NCBI GenBank assembly: GCA_026645375.1
Contig: JAPFFX010000130.1
Coordinates: 1-16,064, forward strand
Source: Citricoccus sp. WCRC_4
GTDB taxonomy: Bacteria > Actinomycetota > Actinomycetes > Actinomycetales > Micrococcaceae
DNA: 16,064 nucleotides
Reading direction: 5' to 3'
Shown here: piece by piece, positions 14,439-16,064 of the stretch
Position numbering within the stretch: position 1 is the first letter of the stretch
Layout of the letters: each line of letters begins with the position of its first letter
Notes under the pieces: model-generated
What the model saw: the letters and a program-made list of their open reading frames with translations, nothing else
Told to the model about the DNA's origin: nothing
Databases searched by the model: none
Position numbers and translations under genes: made by a program

Positions 14439-14466
14439 CACTTCACTGCTGAAGGATCTTCGTACG

Positions 14467-14496
14467 AAGGCCCCGCTCCTCCAGGAGCGGGGCCTT
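14467..14496. terminator. GC-rich hairpin between trxA and parB, probable bidirectional terminator
   Basis: AAGGCCCCGCTCCT (14467-14480) and AGGAGCGGGGCCTT (14483-14496) are perfect reverse complements separated by CC, so the stem is 13-14 bp. It lies 28 nt after the trxA stop and 39 nt beyond the parB stop on the other strand, between two convergent genes. Neither side has a proper U-tract, which is common in actinobacterial terminators. A 12-bp palindrome, CTTCGTACGAAG (14458-14469), overlaps its left foot, and a weaker stem GTAGAG/CTCTAC (14504-14520) follows. Confidence 0.8.
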
Positions 14497-14535
14497 AGTG
14501 TGTGTAGAGGGTGTCTCTACAGCTTCACGTCAAGA

Positions 14536-16029
14536 CTAACTGGCTGTTTGGTCCTTCATATCTTTAGACCCTGAGGGGTTGATCAGGGTCATGATGCGGT
14601 TGAGGTCTTCGACAGACGCAAAGTCGATGGCGATCTTTCCCTTCCGCGCACCCAGGGTGATCTTGACGGTCGTGTCCAGCTGGTCCGTCAGGGAATTCGC
14701 CAGATAGTCGAGCCGCTCGTGCCGCTCCGTCCGGGGCGGGCGAGGCTTCGACTTGGCTTGCCTGACGCCCTCGTGCAGCGAGACCAGCTCTTCGGTGGCA
14801 CGAACGGACAGCCCCTCGGAGACGATCTTCTGGGCCAGCTTCTCCATCTCACCCGGATCGACCAGCCCCAGCAGGGCCCGGGCATGCCCAGCGGACAGTA
14901 CACCGGAGGCGACCCGTCGCTGCACCAACGGGGGCAACTTGAGAAGCCTGAGGGTATTGGAGATCTGCGGCCGAGAGCGACCGATCCGGCTGGACAACTC
15001 ATCCTGAGTACACTCGAAGTCCTCCAGGAGTTGCTCGTAGGCAGCGGCCTCTTCCAGGGGGTTCAGCTGGCTGCGGTGCAGGTTCTCCAGGAGGGCATCG
15101 CGCAGCAGGGCGGTATCCGCGGTGTGCCGGACGATCGCCGGGATGCTCTCCATGCCTGCCTGCTGGCTGGCGCGCCAACGTCGCTCGCCCATGACGAGTT
15201 CGTATGGGCTCGACCCGTCGACGGGGCGGACCACGATCGGCTGGAGCACCCCGACCTCTTGGATGGATGCCACCAGCTCGTCCATGTCATCCTCGTCGAA
15301 CACTTCCCGGGGCTGACGAGGATTGGGATGGATGTCGGCAACGGCGATGGAGCGCAGCTCCGCAGTCCCCGTGGTCCCGGAGACGCGCGTCTGTCCGGAC
15401 AGGTCACCCTGCTGATCCTGCGCTAAGGGCAACGCGGACGACTCGAAGGGGTCTTCAACCTCTTCTGTTTGATGCGCTTCAGGGGTGGGGGCGTCCTGCT
15501 CATTGCCGCGAGTGGTCCGCGTAGTCCTGGGTTCCAGAGACGGCATGGTCGGTCGCTTCCGACCGTTTCCTGAGACTGCAGTTCGTGCCGCCGGCTGCTT
15601 CTTCTCTCCAGCTGCGGAGGATGGTTCAGCCCGCCGGTCCGGAAAGAAGACGTCAACGGGGCGGCGTGCCTCTCGTGCACTCGATTGCTGGGGATCGGCG
15701 GGGGCATCCTTGCTCAGGTACCTATCGGCAATGCTGTCCTTGGGGCTCTCATCAGTACCGGCAGCGTCCCCTGGGCTCAGCGCGGTCTCGGAATCTGCCG
15801 CCTTGCCGGCATTCCGACCGTCATTCCTGGCGGACGTGTCCGTGTCGACCGGGTTACGGACACTTGGTGCCTCGACCGCAGGTGGTTGATGATCAACAGC
15901 GGACAGGGACGAGCCCTGTTTCTCGCTCGCGTCGGAGGAGTCGTCGGACTCCGTGACATCGTCCTCAGGGTCAGTGCTCTGGATGAGCGCTCCTAGTCCC
16001 CGACCCAGTCCACGCCGGTTCTTCTTCAC
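14536..16029 (-). CDS. parB: Chromosome partitioning protein ParB with long N-terminal linker
   Basis: This 497-residue protein would bind parS sites near the origin, spread as a CTP-dependent clamp and drive segregation with ParA. The N-terminus RRGLGRGLGALI (5-16) is the usual ParA-interacting motif. The ParB/Srx domain starts at about 227 (SIAVADIHPNPRQPREVF) and contains GERRWRAS (281-288) and ENLHRSQLNPLEEA (315-328), the nucleotide-binding and clamp motifs. The helix-turn-helix region spans about 340-366 (TQDELSSRIGRSRPQISNTL), and a C-terminal dimer domain ends the protein. Family members are usually about 290-380 residues; the excess is a polar, acidic, probably disordered linker at about 18-225. 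GTG at 16029 has AGGAG 5 nt upstream. parA would be expected beyond the right edge; no part of it is recognisable in the last 35 nt. Confidence 0.96.
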   Translation of the reverse strand: MKKNRRGLGRGLGALIQSTDPEDDVTESDDSSDASEKQGSSLSAVDHQPPAVEAPSVRNPVDTDTSARNDGRNAGKAADSETALSPGDAAGTDESPKDSIADRYLSKDAPADPQQSSAREARRPVDVFFPDRRAEPSSAAGEKKQPAARTAVSGNGRKRPTMPSLEPRTTRTTRGNEQDAPTPEAHQTEEVEDPFESSALPLAQDQQGDLSGQTRVSGTTGTAELRSIAVADIHPNPRQPREVFDEDDMDELVASIQEVGVLQPIVVRPVDGSSPYELVMGERRWRASQQAGMESIPAIVRHTADTALLRDALLENLHRSQLNPLEEAAAYEQLLEDFECTQDELSSRIGRSRPQISNTLRLLKLPPLVQRRVASGVLSAGHARALLGLVDPGEMEKLAQKIVSEGLSVRATEELVSLHEGVRQAKSKPRPPRTERHERLDYLANSLTDQLDTTVKITLGARKGKIAIDFASVEDLNRIMTLINPSGSKDMKDQTAS

Positions 16030-16064
16030 GCATTCTCCTCTGTTCGCGACAACGTCACCCTCTA

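Noticed and set aside
14522..14535. parS-like sequence (GCTTCACGTCAAGA) beside the parB stop
   Set aside because: Only 10 of 14 positions match the parS consensus GTTTCACGTGAAAC, and the palindromic right half is broken, so it is unlikely to be a real site. I saw no better parS in the window.

Overview
The window is a high-GC (roughly 70% by eye) actinobacterial chromosome segment, most like the order Micrococcales and probably the family Micrococcaceae. The signs are an actinobacterial-type inositol-3-phosphate synthase, GTG starts on five of ten complete genes, TANNNT -10 boxes, and a gene order close to the origin-proximal region of other actinobacteria: cca / Nudix / murJ / pseudokinase-like / trxB / trxA / parB. 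That order parallels Mycobacterium tuberculosis Rv3907c-Rv3917c. I cannot name the genus from sequence alone. dnaA and oriC are not in the window; they would be expected beyond the right edge, past parA.

Layout. 1-504 (+) is the 3' part of a DUF1697 gene cut by the left edge. 546-3529 (-) is a coupled pair: a GT87-like membrane protein followed by an M18 aminopeptidase with a 4-nt stop/start overlap. 3530-3772 is a divergent regulatory region with a SigR/SigH-type promoter, an inverted repeat and a TANNNT box, all reading toward ino1. ino1 (3773-4858, +) is followed by a striking 66-nt nested inverted repeat (4892-4957) and then fhs (4982-6742, +). cca (6734-8416, -) overlaps the end of fhs tail to tail by 9 nt. 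A divergent 80-nt region leads to the Nudix gene (8497-9090, +, probably leaderless), which overlaps murJ (9087-10826, +) by 4 nt. A separate gene (11000-12946, +) carries what is the C-terminal half of MurJ/MviN in mycobacteria: a kinase N-lobe remnant, a disordered linker, one membrane helix and a discoidin-like domain. trxB (13069-14043) and trxA (14115-14438) form an operon behind a second SigR/SigH-type promoter and end at a strong GC-rich hairpin. parB (14536-16029, -) converges on that hairpin.

How the genes fit together. Two thiol-redox functions stand out: the thioredoxin system, and Ino1, which makes the inositol phosphate needed for mycothiol as well as phosphatidylinositol. Each has a sequence matching GGAAT-N18-GTT, the oxidative/thiol-stress sigma factor motif, in the correct orientation in its upstream region. 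The Nudix-murJ-pseudokinase block concerns nucleotide clean-up and lipid II export. cca matures tRNA, fhs feeds one-carbon metabolism and parB segregates the origin.

There are no tRNA or rRNA genes, CRISPR arrays, insertion sequences, prophage genes or defence genes that I can recognise. No gene-free stretch exceeds 300 nt; the longest is 243 nt (3530-3772). This is mainly a housekeeping region. The points most worth following are the two matched stress promoters, the nested inverted repeat in front of fhs, the split MurJ/pseudokinase arrangement and the unusually long ParB linker.
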